Shown: positions 27,563-36,134 of the stretch, in pieces
How positions within the stretch are numbered: position 1 is the stretch's first letter
Layout of the letters: each line of letters starts with the position of its first letter
Assembly (NCBI RefSeq): GCF_900114265.1
Contig: NZ_FPKV01000003.1
Span: 372,001 to 436,000, forward strand
DNA length: 64,000 nucleotides
Direction: 5' to 3'
Origin: Flaviramulus basaltis
GTDB lineage: Bacteria; Bacteroidota; Bacteroidia; Flavobacteriales; Flavobacteriaceae
Program-made: the position numbers and the translations under genes
Notes under the pieces: generated by a model
What the model was told of the DNA's origin: nothing
Seen by the model: only the letters and a program-made list of their open reading frames with translations
Database searches by the model: none

Positions 27563-27636
27563 GTCATTGCTAGGCTTTTTGCCTATATCAATCATTTTTT
27601 TTAAGAGATGATTTCGCCATAGTTCCTATTAATGAC
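27563..27636. repeat. Decayed inverted-repeat element (GTCATT type)
   Basis: The left arm starts GTCATTGCTAGG at 27563, and the complement of the right arm starts GTCATTAATAGG ending at 27636. The arms match only partly. It resembles the short intergenic repeats that begin GTCATTGCGAGG in many genomes. It fills the spacer between the decarboxylase and 3-HAO genes. Confidence 0.45.
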
Positions 27637-27654
27637 GAACGTTTTATGTTTAAT

Positions 27655-28188
27655 TTAATCTATTTGTACTTTCTTTGGTGGTTGCATTATTTCGCCACAA
27701 TTAGGACAGCTACGTTTATCTTTATCGCTGTAATAGTTGTCAAATATTTTAGGCATATCTGTCTCAATATTTTCTACAGTAAAATCTTCTTCGTATAACT
27801 TGGTGGTACAATTTTCACAAAACCAAAGTAAGGCATCTTGAACACCTTTTTCTCTAGGATATTCAATAACCAAACCAACTGTGTTTGCACCTCGTTGTGG
27901 TGAATGTGGTACTTTAGGTGGCAATAGAAATATCTCACCTTCTTTTATGTGAATATCTTTAGGAGTGCCTTTATCAATAACTTTTAGCACAATATCACCC
28001 TCAACTTGATAGAAAAACTCTGGTGTTTCGTTATAGTGATAATCTTTTCTGTTGTTTGGACCGCCAACTACCATCACAATAAAATCACCATCTTTCCATA
28101 CCACTTTGTTGCCAACAGGAGGTTTTAAAAGATGCCTGTTTTCTTCAATCCATGCTTTAAAATTAATAGGAGGAAATAATTTACTCAT
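27655..28188 (-). CDS. nbaC: 3-hydroxyanthranilate 3,4-dioxygenase
   Basis: This 177-residue cupin enzyme opens the ring of 3-hydroxyanthranilate to 2-amino-3-carboxymuconate semialdehyde. Iron ligands His51, Glu57 and His95 are in place. The C-terminal rubredoxin-like metal site typical of bacterial enzymes is present: Cys124, Cys127, Cys161 and Cys164. The substrate-binding arginines are plausibly in GGPNNRKDY and SPQRGAN. It belongs to the kynurenine operon between the SDR and decarboxylase genes. Confidence 0.96.
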   Translation of the reverse strand: MSKLFPPINFKAWIEENRHLLKPPVGNKVVWKDGDFIVMVVGGPNNRKDYHYNETPEFFYQVEGDIVLKVIDKGTPKDIHIKEGEIFLLPPKVPHSPQRGANTVGLVIEYPREKGVQDALLWFCENCTTKLYEEDFTVENIETDMPKIFDNYYSDKDKRSCPNCGEIMQPPKKVQID

Positions 28189-28202
28189 GTTCTTGTTTTT
28201 TT

Positions 28203-28277
28203 GGCGTGCCCTTTCAGGTCAGGCTTTTCGCTAAATCTTTTGCAAAAGCAAAAGGATATCGCTACAATCCTTCACGC
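28203..28277. repeat. Palindromic intergenic repeat in the kynurenine operon
   Basis: The element starts with GGCGTGCCC and ends with CACGC, so its ends are complementary. It contains an inner hairpin ATCTTTTGC-AAAA-GCAAAAGGAT (28235-28257) and CGCTA repeated on both flanks. It lies just upstream of the 3-HAO start. I recognise this type of sequence from intergenic repeats of flavobacterial genomes but cannot confirm copy number here. Confidence 0.6.
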
Positions 28278-28298
28278 AATTATATTTCAACTATAAAG

Positions 28299-29081
28299 TT
28301 ACAAACTTTTTGTACGACCACCATCAACAGGAACGTTAATTCCGTTAACATAACTAGCAGCTTCACTAGCTAAAAAAGTAATAATATTTGCCGTTTCTTC
28401 AGGTCTTGCAAAACGATTAGCTGGTGCATAGTTTTTCATAATTTCTTCCATCTCTTCTATAGAATTTCCAACAGAATTAGCTTTTATTTTAATAATTTCG
28501 GTTAAACGCTCTGTGTCTGTAAAACCAGGTAATACATTGTTTACGGTTATACCAAAAGCACCAACTTCAGTAGCTAATGTTTTGCTCCAATTACCAACTG
28601 CACCTCTAATGGTATTACTTACACCAAGTCCGGGAATTGGTTCTTTAACCGATGTGGAAATAATATTTACAATTCTTCCAAAACCTTCGCCTTTCATAAA
28701 CGGAATAGTAGCTTGCGCTAATATGTGGTTACATTTTAAGTGTAATGTAAAAGCATTGTCAAACTCGTCTAAACTTGCGGTTAAAATTTCACCGCTTCTT
28801 GGGCCGCCAGTATTATTTATTAGAATATGAAACCCATGATTCTTTTCAATAAACTTAATAACTTGTTCTTGTAAATCTCTAGGATTAGAAAAATCGGCAA
28901 CAATATAACTATGGTTTCCTTGTTCTGGTAATTCGGATAAAACTTCTTTTAGTTTTTCTCTGTTTCTAGCTACCAAAGTAACATTTACACCTTCATTTGC
29001 TAGTGCAATAGCGGTAGCTTTTCCTATACCTTGTGTGCTTCCGCAGACTAAGGCATTTTTGTTGTTTATGTTTAAGTCCAT
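28299..29081 (-). CDS. SDR-family oxidoreductase with altered active site
   Basis: This 260-residue Rossmann protein has cofactor motif GSTQGIGKA (about residues 14-22), NNTGG (the usual NNAG) and the C-terminal SYVNGINVPVDGG. The catalytic Ser is probably in IISTSV, but the usual YxxxK is replaced: the aligned segment reads VSNTIRGAV, giving Ser for Tyr and Arg for Lys. It is embedded in the kynurenine operon between the semialdehyde dehydrogenase and 3-HAO genes. Its reaction is unknown; a reductase acting on a pathway intermediate is one possibility. Confidence 0.85.
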   Translation of the reverse strand: MDLNINNKNALVCGSTQGIGKATAIALANEGVNVTLVARNREKLKEVLSELPEQGNHSYIVADFSNPRDLQEQVIKFIEKNHGFHILINNTGGPRSGEILTASLDEFDNAFTLHLKCNHILAQATIPFMKGEGFGRIVNIISTSVKEPIPGLGVSNTIRGAVGNWSKTLATEVGAFGITVNNVLPGFTDTERLTEIIKIKANSVGNSIEEMEEIMKNYAPANRFARPEETANIITFLASEAASYVNGINVPVDGGRTKSL

Positions 29082-29087
29082 ATTCTT

Positions 29088-29167
29088 GTCATCCTGAACA
29101 TGATTCAGAATCTTTTAATTATTTGGTTAGTTTTCTTTATGAGATACTGAAACAAGTTCAGCATGAC
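29088..29167. repeat. Inverted repeat element (GTCATCCTGAAC type)
   Basis: The left arm at 29088-29114 begins GTCATCCTGAACATG. The complement of the right arm (29141-29167) begins GTCATGCTGAACTTG. The 27-base arms agree at 22 or so positions around a 26-base AT-rich centre. This is the pattern of a dispersed intergenic repeat rather than a terminator, since no T tract follows. It separates the SDR gene from the dehydrogenase gene. Confidence 0.7.
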
Positions 29168-29234
29168 GTTTAATTGATAATTCTACTTTTATTTTATAAG
29201 ATTATCATATCATTTTATTGCTAGCAATGATGTT

Positions 29235-30674
29235 TCAATATTTTATACAAACATTTTTAGCTTCTGTAAAAAAACGTAAAGCTTCAAAACCACCTTCTCT
29301 ACCAACACCAGAAGCTTTTATGCCTCCAAAGGGAGTTCGTAAATCGCGCATCATCCAAGTGTTTACCCAAACAATACCTGTTTGTAATTGATTACTTATT
29401 CTCATAGTACGTTTTAAATCGTTAGTCCATAATGTTGCCGATAATCCATACTTTACTTTGTTTGCCATTTGCAACACTTCGTCTTCTGTGTTAAACGGCA
29501 TAATAGTTACTACTGGACCAAAAATTTCTTCTTGATTTACCCTGCATTCATCACTTTCTACTTCTATAATTGTTGGTTCTAAATAATAACCGTTTTCGTA
29601 ACCTTCGACTTTGACTTTATTTCCACCATAAAGAATTTTGCCGTTTTCTTCTTTTGCAATTTCAATATAATCCAAAACTTTTTCTAAATGAGATTTAGAA
29701 ACTAATGCTCCAATATTTGTTGTTTTTTCCGAAGGATGCCCAATTTTAAGTTGTTTTACTTTTTCAACAAAATCTGTTTTAAACTTGTTGTAAATTGAAG
29801 CTTCCACGAAAATACGACTTCCGCATAAACAAATCTGACCTTGATTAGCAAATGACGAACGAATTGTAGTGTCTAACATAACATTATAATCACAATCTGA
29901 AAAAATGATATTTGGATTTTTTCCACCAAGTTCTAACGATAGCTTTTTAAACATAGGAGCTGCTATTTTAGCTATATGTGCACCAGTTTCTGTACCTCCA
30001 GTAAATGATATGGCTTTAATATCTGGGTGTTCAATAATGGCTTGTCCTGCTATAGTTCCCAAACCGTGAACTATATTTAAAACACCTTTTGGGAGGCCAG
30101 CCTCTTTAAGTATCTCACTCAATAAATACGCTGTCATTGGTGTAACTTCACTTGGTTTGGCAACTACACAATTTCCCGCGGCAATTGCTGGAGCGATTTT
30201 CCAAGTAAAAAGATAGAGTGGAAGGTTCCAAGGTGAAATACAACCAACAACTCCAATAGGTTGGCGTAAAGTGTAGTTTATTGCGTCTTGTCCAACACTT
30301 TCATGACTTTCGCTAGCAAACTGTGTTATGGCGTTTCCAAAAAAACGAAAATTACTTGCCGCTCTTGGTATATCGATTGACTTTGCTAAACTAATGGGTT
30401 TACCATTGTCTATACTTTCGGCTTCTGCAAAGCGTTGTAAATTGGTTTCTAGTAATTCTGAAATCTTAATTAAAATTCTACTACGCTCTTCTAAAGTGGT
30501 TTGTGACCAACTTGGAAAAGCAGACTTTGCTGCTATGTATGCATTTTCTACATCCTCATTTGATGAGTTTGGTATTTGTCCATAAACCTCACCATTGGCT
30601 GGACAATAGTTATTTATCCATTCATTGGAAGAAGGATTTTCATATTGACCGTTTATGTAGTTTTGAATGTTCAC
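29235..30674 (-). CDS. 2-aminomuconate-6-semialdehyde dehydrogenase (aldehyde dehydrogenase family)
   Basis: This 479-residue NAD-dependent aldehyde dehydrogenase has the general base Glu in LSLELGGKNPN, the catalytic Cys in NQGQICLCGSR and the cofactor loop SFTGGTETG. The family also includes hydroxymuconic-semialdehyde dehydrogenases. The position between ACMSD, 3-HAO and RidA-type deaminase genes points to oxidation of 2-aminomuconate semialdehyde to 2-aminomuconate. Its start shares one base with the stop of the RidA-like gene. Confidence 0.92.
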   Translation of the reverse strand: MNIQNYINGQYENPSSNEWINNYCPANGEVYGQIPNSSNEDVENAYIAAKSAFPSWSQTTLEERSRILIKISELLETNLQRFAEAESIDNGKPISLAKSIDIPRAASNFRFFGNAITQFASESHESVGQDAINYTLRQPIGVVGCISPWNLPLYLFTWKIAPAIAAGNCVVAKPSEVTPMTAYLLSEILKEAGLPKGVLNIVHGLGTIAGQAIIEHPDIKAISFTGGTETGAHIAKIAAPMFKKLSLELGGKNPNIIFSDCDYNVMLDTTIRSSFANQGQICLCGSRIFVEASIYNKFKTDFVEKVKQLKIGHPSEKTTNIGALVSKSHLEKVLDYIEIAKEENGKILYGGNKVKVEGYENGYYLEPTIIEVESDECRVNQEEIFGPVVTIMPFNTEDEVLQMANKVKYGLSATLWTNDLKRTMRISNQLQTGIVWVNTWMMRDLRTPFGGIKASGVGREGGFEALRFFTEAKNVCIKY

Positions 30675-31078
30675 TATAATTTTTTATAAGCCATAACCTT
30701 TATCTCAACCACCAAATCTGGATGCGGTAATTGATGTACCGCAACGGTTGTTCGTGTTGGTCCAGTTTCTTTATCAAAGAATTCTGCATAAGCTATATTA
30801 TAACCTGAAAAGTCATTCATATTTACTAAAAATGATGTGACATCAACCACATCTTTTAAAGTAGCTCCAATTTTAGCTAAGTTCTTTTCTATATTTTTTA
30901 AAACTTCACGTGTTTGTACTTCTATATTTAAGTGCTTGGTTCCCATCTCATCAATAATATCTACACCAGCAATAGTATTGTCGGGTCTTCTTGAACTTGT
31001 TCCAGAAACAAATATAAAATCGCCAACTCGTTTGGTGTGCGGATAAGCACCTCTTGGGGTTACAGTTTTTTCACTCAT
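30674..31078 (-). CDS. RidA-family protein, probable 2-aminomuconate deaminase
   Basis: This 134-residue RidA/YjgF fold protein has the substrate-binding Arg109 in [13 protein letters not shown] and a Glu in [11 protein letters not shown]. Family members hydrolyse enamines and imines. The 2-aminomuconate deaminases described in aromatic degradation operons belong to this family, and the location in a kynurenine operon next to the semialdehyde dehydrogenase supports that role. General imine deaminase activity is the alternative. It lies 6 bases after kmo. Confidence 0.88.
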   Translation of the reverse strand: MSEKTVTPRGAYPHTKRVGDFIFVSGTSSRRPDNTIAGVDIIDEMGTKHLNIEVQTREVLKNIEKNLAKIGATLKDVVDVTSFLVNMNDFSGYNIAYAEFFDKETGPTRTTVAVHQLPHPDLVVEIKVMAYKKL

Positions 31079-31084
31079 AGCTAT

Positions 31085-32482
31085 TTATTTTAAGCCTGCA
31101 ATTTCATCGTCTTCTAAAATGGCTTCGGTTTCTTGTTTTACTTTTTGTAAAGTATGTTTTAAATCATCATCTAATGCTATCACGCCATCGGTTAATAGAT
31201 TTAAAATAGCTTTGTCTTGCGCTCTTCCTTTTAACATAGCTTCTCTGTAACCAATATTTTCATTAAAAGTTACTAATGAATATTTTGATGAATATTCATC
31301 TGGAAACTCTTTTTCTAAAGCCATTTCTAATTTACGCTTTTCTTGAAAGATTTCTTGATTTACATGGCCTTTCATTTCATGAAAATTATCAATAGCTAAA
31401 TCGGCAATGGCATCTGTATCTTTTTTTCTTGTTTTTTCATAGGCTTTAAAAACACTTTCCCAATCGTTTTTATGATAATCTAAAACGGTATCGAATTCTA
31501 CGACATCTTCAAAAGAGGCGTTCATACCTTGCCCATAAAAGGGTACAATAGCATGAGCCGAATCTCCCATTAAAAGCGTGTTGCCTTTATAATGCCAAGG
31601 CGAACATTTTACAGTGCCTAAAGGCGATGTTGGGTTCTCAAAAAAGTCGTCTAAAAGATTAGGCATTATTGTTAGAGCATCTGGGAATTCTTTTTGAAAA
31701 AACTCTAAAACCTTAACCTCAGTTTTTAAATTATTAAAATTGTATTCACCTTCATCATAACTTAAAAATAGTGTTACAGTAAAACTACCATCTAAATTTG
31801 GTAAAGCAATAAGCATAAAATCGCCACGTGGCCAAATATGAAGTGCATTTTTATAAGCTTTATAATCGCCATTTTCTGTTGGTAAAATACTAAGTTCTTT
31901 ATAGCCGTGAGTTAAGTATTCTTGGGAAAAACTGAATAAGAATTTCTTGCCCAAATAATAGCTTTTTCGCATAGCAGAACCTGCACCATCAGTCGCAATT
32001 ATAACATCGGCATCTTCTATAAATTGGGTTTTTGTACTGTAATCTTCAAATAAAGCTGTAGTTTTTTCAAAATCTACCGATTTACATTTTTTATTGAAAT
32101 AGATGTTTACGTTTTCATGTTTTTCGGCCTCATTTAAAAGTAAAGTATTTAAGTCTCCACGAGAAATAGAATTTATATACTCATAATCACGACCACTATA
32201 ATTTGATTGAAATGTGTTACCATGTTCATCATGAATCATACGTCCGTTCATAGGAATACAAAGTGCTTTTACTTTATCTTCTAAACCAACTAATTTCATG
32301 GCTTTATTACCACGATCTGAAAAAGCAAGATTTATAGAACGACCTGCACTAATATCTACTTTACGTAAATCTGGGCGCATTTCGTAAACGGATACATTAT
32401 AACCTCTTTGACCTAATCGTAACGCTAAAAGGCTTCCACAAAGTCCTGCGCCTATAATTAATATGTTTTGTTGTTTATTCAT
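31085..32482 (-). CDS. kmo: Kynurenine 3-monooxygenase
   Basis: This 465-residue FAD monooxygenase hydroxylates L-kynurenine to 3-hydroxykynurenine with NADPH. The dinucleotide-binding motif IGAGLCGSLLALRLGQRG (residues about 8-25) is followed by the Arg-rich SAGRSINLAFSDRG region and the second FAD motif LMGDSAHAIVPFYGQGMN. These are characteristic of KMO. It overlaps kynU by 8 bases. It is complete. Confidence 0.96.
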   Translation of the reverse strand: MNKQQNILIIGAGLCGSLLALRLGQRGYNVSVYEMRPDLRKVDISAGRSINLAFSDRGNKAMKLVGLEDKVKALCIPMNGRMIHDEHGNTFQSNYSGRDYEYINSISRGDLNTLLLNEAEKHENVNIYFNKKCKSVDFEKTTALFEDYSTKTQFIEDADVIIATDGAGSAMRKSYYLGKKFLFSFSQEYLTHGYKELSILPTENGDYKAYKNALHIWPRGDFMLIALPNLDGSFTVTLFLSYDEGEYNFNNLKTEVKVLEFFQKEFPDALTIMPNLLDDFFENPTSPLGTVKCSPWHYKGNTLLMGDSAHAIVPFYGQGMNASFEDVVEFDTVLDYHKNDWESVFKAYEKTRKKDTDAIADLAIDNFHEMKGHVNQEIFQEKRKLEMALEKEFPDEYSSKYSLVTFNENIGYREAMLKGRAQDKAILNLLTDGVIALDDDLKHTLQKVKQETEAILEDDEIAGLK

Positions 32483-33746
32483 TTAAAATAGCCTTTAATT
32501 TTTCAACCAAACCATATACATCTTCAAACGAATTGTATAGAGGTGTTGGTGCACAACGAATAACATCAGGTTCTCGCCAATCGCTAATAACTCCGGCTTC
32601 TGTTAATTTATTATGTAATGTTTTATTAGCATTTTTTACTTGTATGGACAATTGGCAACCGCGCTCTTTTGGGTTTTTAGGCGTGATAATGCTAATAACA
32701 TTTTCACCCAATTGGTTTAATAAAAACTCAAAATATACAGTAAGTTTTTTAGATTTTTCGATTAGTTTTTCAATACCTACTTCATTAAACATATCTAAAG
32801 AAGCTTTTATTGCAGCCATAGATAAAATTGGAGGATTGCTTAATTGCCAACCTTCAGCACCTGGAAGTTGATCAAACTCATCACGCATATTAAATCGTGT
32901 TTGTTTGTTATGACTCCACCAACCAGTAAAGCGGTTTAAATTTTTGTTATATGCATGGCGTTCGTGTACAAAACAACCTGCTAAACTTCCTGGTCCAGAG
33001 TTTAAGTATTTATATGTGCACCAAACCGCGAAATCTGCTCCAGAATCATGTAAGTTCAAGGCGACGTTTCCAGCACCATGAGCACAATCAAAACCAACTT
33101 TACAACCATATTGGTGTCCTAGTTTTGTGATGCGTTTTAAATCGAAAAACTGCCCTGTATAATAGTTTACACCGCCAATCATAATTAGTGCTATTTCATC
33201 ACCATGAGTTTCTAAAATAGCTTCTAAATCTTCGTAATTAAGTAATTCTTCTCCTTTTCTCGGTTTCCATAAAATTAAACCTTCCTTATCATCAATTCCA
33301 TGATGCCTTAGTTGTGATTCAACAGCATATTTATCTGAAGGAAAAGCATCACTTTCAATAAGTATTTTATAACGTGTTTTAGTGGGTTGGTAAAACGATA
33401 CCATCATAAAATGAAGGTTTGCAGTAAGCGTATTCATTACTATGACTTCAATAGGTTTTGCACCAACCACTTTAGCCATACTTTCGGTTAAAAATTCATG
33501 ATATGGTAACCAAGGGTTTTTAGCTTCAAGATGTCCTTCAACACCTAAATTTGCCCAATCTTCTAATTCTTGATTTATGTAAGACTTGGTAGCTTTTGGT
33601 TGAAGTCCAAGTGAATTACCTGTCATGTAAATTAATTCATTTCCACCAGCATCTTTAGGGATATGAAATTGATTTCGGTATGATTTTAATTCGTCATTTC
33701 GGTCTTGTTCTAAAGCGTATTCTAGACCTAGTTTATATGTAGACAA
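32475..33746 (-). CDS. kynU: Kynureninase
   Basis: This PLP enzyme cleaves 3-hydroxykynurenine (or kynurenine) to 3-hydroxyanthranilate and alanine. The PLP-lysine region is WCTYKYLNSGPGS, and GFDCAHGAGN holds the cofactor-binding Asp. No ATG lies near the N-terminus. TTG at 33773 would give 432 residues, but it is the last part of a TATTTTTG promoter-like box, so I prefer the in-frame TTG at 33746 (about 423 residues). It is the first gene of the kynurenine operon and overlaps kmo by 8 bases. Confidence 0.92.
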   Translation of the reverse strand: MSTYKLGLEYALEQDRNDELKSYRNQFHIPKDAGGNELIYMTGNSLGLQPKATKSYINQELEDWANLGVEGHLEAKNPWLPYHEFLTESMAKVVGAKPIEVIVMNTLTANLHFMMVSFYQPTKTRYKILIESDAFPSDKYAVESQLRHHGIDDKEGLILWKPRKGEELLNYEDLEAILETHGDEIALIMIGGVNYYTGQFFDLKRITKLGHQYGCKVGFDCAHGAGNVALNLHDSGADFAVWCTYKYLNSGPGSLAGCFVHERHAYNKNLNRFTGWWSHNKQTRFNMRDEFDQLPGAEGWQLSNPPILSMAAIKASLDMFNEVGIEKLIEKSKKLTVYFEFLLNQLGENVISIITPKNPKERGCQLSIQVKNANKTLHNKLTEAGVISDWREPDVIRCAPTPLYNSFEDVYGLVEKLKAILNE

Positions 33747-33770
33747 AGTGTTTTTGTTTTCGGTTTCAAA

Positions 33771-33801
33771 CAAAAATAAGAATTATAAAGTTAGTAACGA
33801 A
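33771..33801 (-). promoter_or_regulatory. Candidate promoter of the kynurenine operon
   Basis: On the minus strand, TTCG (33798-33801) and TATTTTTG (33771-33778) are separated by 19 bases, one mismatch from the Bacteroidota consensus TTTG-N19-TAnnTTTG. The box overlaps the upstream candidate TTG start of kynU, so box and start cannot both be used. Confidence 0.5.
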
Positions 33802-33862
33802 CACAAAAAAATGAAGATTAAAACGCTGTAATTTTTCGTATATTTAATAAAAATTTTTAGTT

Positions 33863-34282
33863 ATGGGTAAGACTAAAGAATATACAAATGGTGAAGTTAC
33901 CATTGTATGGAAGCCAGAATCTTGTATACATTCAGGAATTTGCATTAAAGGCTTGCCGGATGTATTTCGTCCTAAAGTAAGACCATGGATTAGAATTGAT
34001 AAGGCTATTACTGAAGATTTAATTAAACAAGTAAAACAGTGTCCTTCTGGTGCGCTAAGTTATTACATGAATGCAAATGATGATAAAACTTCTGAAGTTT
34101 TAGAAACTAAAATTGAGGTTTTGGAAAACGGACCATTGCTAGTTTATGGTACACTTAAAGTCATTAAAAAAGACGGTTCTTCTGAAATTAAAAATAAAAC
34201 CACTGCTTTTTGTAGATGTGGATCATCAAACAATAAACCATATTGTGATGGTACACATGTGAAATCTGAATTTGAAGGATAG
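33863..34282 (+). CDS. YjdI-like 4Fe-4S / CDGSH iron-sulfur protein
   Basis: This 139-residue protein fuses two small domains. The N-terminal part is a YjdI-type divergent ferredoxin with Cys21, Cys27 and Cys60 (SCIHSGICIKG, QCPSGAL). The C-terminal part is a CDGSH 2Fe-2S domain with Cys117, Cys119, Cys128 and His132 (CRCGSSNNKPYCDGTH). It is probably a soluble electron-transfer or redox-sensing protein. It is a single gene divergent from kynU. Confidence 0.92.
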   Translation: MGKTKEYTNGEVTIVWKPESCIHSGICIKGLPDVFRPKVRPWIRIDKAITEDLIKQVKQCPSGALSYYMNANDDKTSEVLETKIEVLENGPLLVYGTLKVIKKDGSSEIKNKTTAFCRCGSSNNKPYCDGTHVKSEFEG

Positions 34283-34424
34283 TTTTATAAAAAGACAAAG
34301 CGCTTAAACCATTGATTTAAACGCTTTGATATATATAGACGCATAAAGCGGAATATTAAAACTATACCTTATATACGTGAATTACTCCATCGTTGGATGT
34401 TTTAATTACAAAAAATAATTAAAA

Positions 34425-35090
34425 TTATTCTAAAGTAACTTTTATATCACTAAATTTAAGATTCCAGTCTCCAGCAGCATTTTTATGTTCTAAAGCAATT
34501 TTAATACCATTAAAATCTTGATAGTTTTCAAATGTTGTAGCTAAAGATGGTTCTGCTTGGTTACTTCTTCTAAAAATCCATTCTTTAATTAAAAAATCAT
34601 CATTATAATAAATATCATAAGCATCACCAGGTGTATAACCTCCGCTTTCATTGGAGTAGGTTAACGTAATTTTATTTAATTGAGATTTATTTATTGGAGA
34701 TTCTTCAATTACAGGATTAGAAATAGTTGCGCCTTTATCCCAAACTAATTGAAACGGAACTAATAACCAAAATTTGTCGTTTATAAATCCGCCATCTGTT
34801 TTGGCAAGTAGAGAATCAACTTTACTTCTATTATATTGTATAGTATCAGTTTTACCAAGAAGCATCACATCATTGGTTTTTGGTTTCCATATCCAACTTC
34901 TGCTACCATTAAATGTAAACGCAGCTTCCGATACATTTTTCCAATTTTCAAAACCATGAGCATTGGCTATTTTTTGTGCAGTAGAAATTTCAGTTTTAAC
35001 AATTTCTGGTTCTACTAATTTTGTCTCTGCTTTTTGCTTGCAACTAATAAAAACAAAAGCAATTAAAGTAATATAAATAAGGTTTTTCAT
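34425..35090 (-). CDS. Putative lipoprotein, DUF6503-like
   Basis: This 221-residue protein starts with a lipoprotein signal peptide with lipobox FISC (Cys17). The mature part is beta-rich with a HGFENWKNVSEAAFTFNGSR segment and repeated aromatic strands. It resembles the outer-membrane-attached DUF6503 proteins of flavobacteria, a family without known function. A hairpin at 34296-34328 without a T run lies downstream. The gene is divergent from a methyltransferase gene. Confidence 0.75.
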   Translation of the reverse strand: MKNLIYITLIAFVFISCKQKAETKLVEPEIVKTEISTAQKIANAHGFENWKNVSEAAFTFNGSRSWIWKPKTNDVMLLGKTDTIQYNRSKVDSLLAKTDGGFINDKFWLLVPFQLVWDKGATISNPVIEESPINKSQLNKITLTYSNESGGYTPGDAYDIYYNDDFLIKEWIFRRSNQAEPSLATTFENYQDFNGIKIALEHKNAAGDWNLKFSDIKVTLE

Positions 35091-35123
35091 AATTTAGTTT
35101 TTTTATAAAGATATGACTTGAAG

Positions 35124-35927
35124 ATGAATACTAACGAAAATTATTTTAAAGTTAATAAAGAAACTTGGAACAATAAAGTAAAAGTGCATGCTAAAAGCAA
35201 TATGTACGATTTAGATGCTTTTAAAAAAGGAAAATCTTCATTAATGCTTTATGAAATAGAGGCTTTAGGCGATGTAAAAGGTAAGTCGTTACTCCATTTG
35301 CAATGTCATTTTGGGCAAGATACTTTAAGTTGGAGTAGGTTAGGAGCCAAATGTATGGGTATTGATTTAAGTGATGAAGGTATAAAACTAGCAAAAAACT
35401 TAAACGATGAATTAGGTTTAGATGCTGAATTTGTTTGCTGTAATGTTTTAAATACTTCTGAATTTATAAAGGATACATTTGATATTGTTTTTACAAGTTA
35501 CGGCGTGATTGGTTGGTTGCCCGATTTAAAGCCTTGGGGGAAAATGATAGCAGAACGATTGAAAAATGGAGGCACTTTTTTTATAGCTGAATTTCATCCC
35601 ATTGTTTGGATGTTTGATTATCAGGAAGACAAACCTGTTATGAAATATGGTTATATGCAAGATGCTGTTATTTATGAAGAATATGAAGGTACTTATGCCA
35701 ATCAAGAATCAAAAATGGTTAGTAAAGAATATGGTTGGAATCATGGATTGAGCGAAGTTGTTTCTGCTTTATCAGAAGCTGGGTTACATATTGAGTTTTT
35801 AAAAGAATATGATGAAAGCCCATATAACGTTTTGCCAGATTTAATTGAAACCGAATCTGGTATGTTTGTGACTAAAAAAAATAAATTATACCCTTTAATT
35901 TTTACTTTGAAGGCTATAAAAATATAG
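35124..35927 (+). CDS. Class I SAM-dependent methyltransferase
   Basis: From the ATG at 35124 this is 267 residues; a TTG two codons upstream is less likely. The glycine-loop motif is SLLHLQCHFGQDTL, the acidic strand end is KCMGIDLSDEGI, and DTFDIVFTSYGVIGWL and RLKNGGTFFIAEFHP follow. This variant with a QCHFGQDT loop is common in Bacteroidota; the substrate is unknown. It borders the first accessory module on its 3' side. Confidence 0.87.
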   Translation: MNTNENYFKVNKETWNNKVKVHAKSNMYDLDAFKKGKSSLMLYEIEALGDVKGKSLLHLQCHFGQDTLSWSRLGAKCMGIDLSDEGIKLAKNLNDELGLDAEFVCCNVLNTSEFIKDTFDIVFTSYGVIGWLPDLKPWGKMIAERLKNGGTFFIAEFHPIVWMFDYQEDKPVMKYGYMQDAVIYEEYEGTYANQESKMVSKEYGWNHGLSEVVSALSEAGLHIEFLKEYDESPYNVLPDLIETESGMFVTKKNKLYPLIFTLKAIKI

Positions 35928-35957
35928 ATTGAAAAGGAACTTGAATAAGTGGTGTTC

Positions 35958-36134
35958 GTTTAACGACTTGATATAAAATCGTTTTAATGTTTATATCGGT
36001 TTTGTATAAGAATAGCAGCGGGTTTAAGTGCGAGGATTTTCCACAGGAAAATCAGCTGAAACATAATGGCAACGATTTTTTGGCTAAAGACTAATTCAGC
36101 AATTATTTTTATATGTCTTTGTTAGCTTTAGTTA
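35958..36134. repeat. Left boundary element of accessory module 1 (attC-like)
   Basis: The element starts with GTTTAAC and runs through a core (TTGATATAAAATCGTTTTAAT, 35969-35988) also present at 36803-36822. It continues with CGGTTTTGTATA at 35997-36008, GCGAGGATTTTC at 36030-36041 inside a hairpin (GATTTTCC-ACA-GGAAAATC), and GTTAGCT at 36121-36127. It ends at TAGTTAT, which supplies the stop codon of the accessory gene. The marker strings recur in the same order at 56651-56799. Confidence 0.7.

Noticed and set aside
29088-29167. Inverted repeat as an operon-internal terminator
   Set aside because: The arms are imperfect, the centre is 26 bases long and there is no T tract; it fits a dispersed repeat better.
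34296-34328. Hairpin between the CDGSH gene and the lipoprotein gene as a terminator
   Set aside because: The arms pair (CAAAGCG with CGCTTTG), but no T run follows on either strand, so it is noted only as a possible RNA fold.
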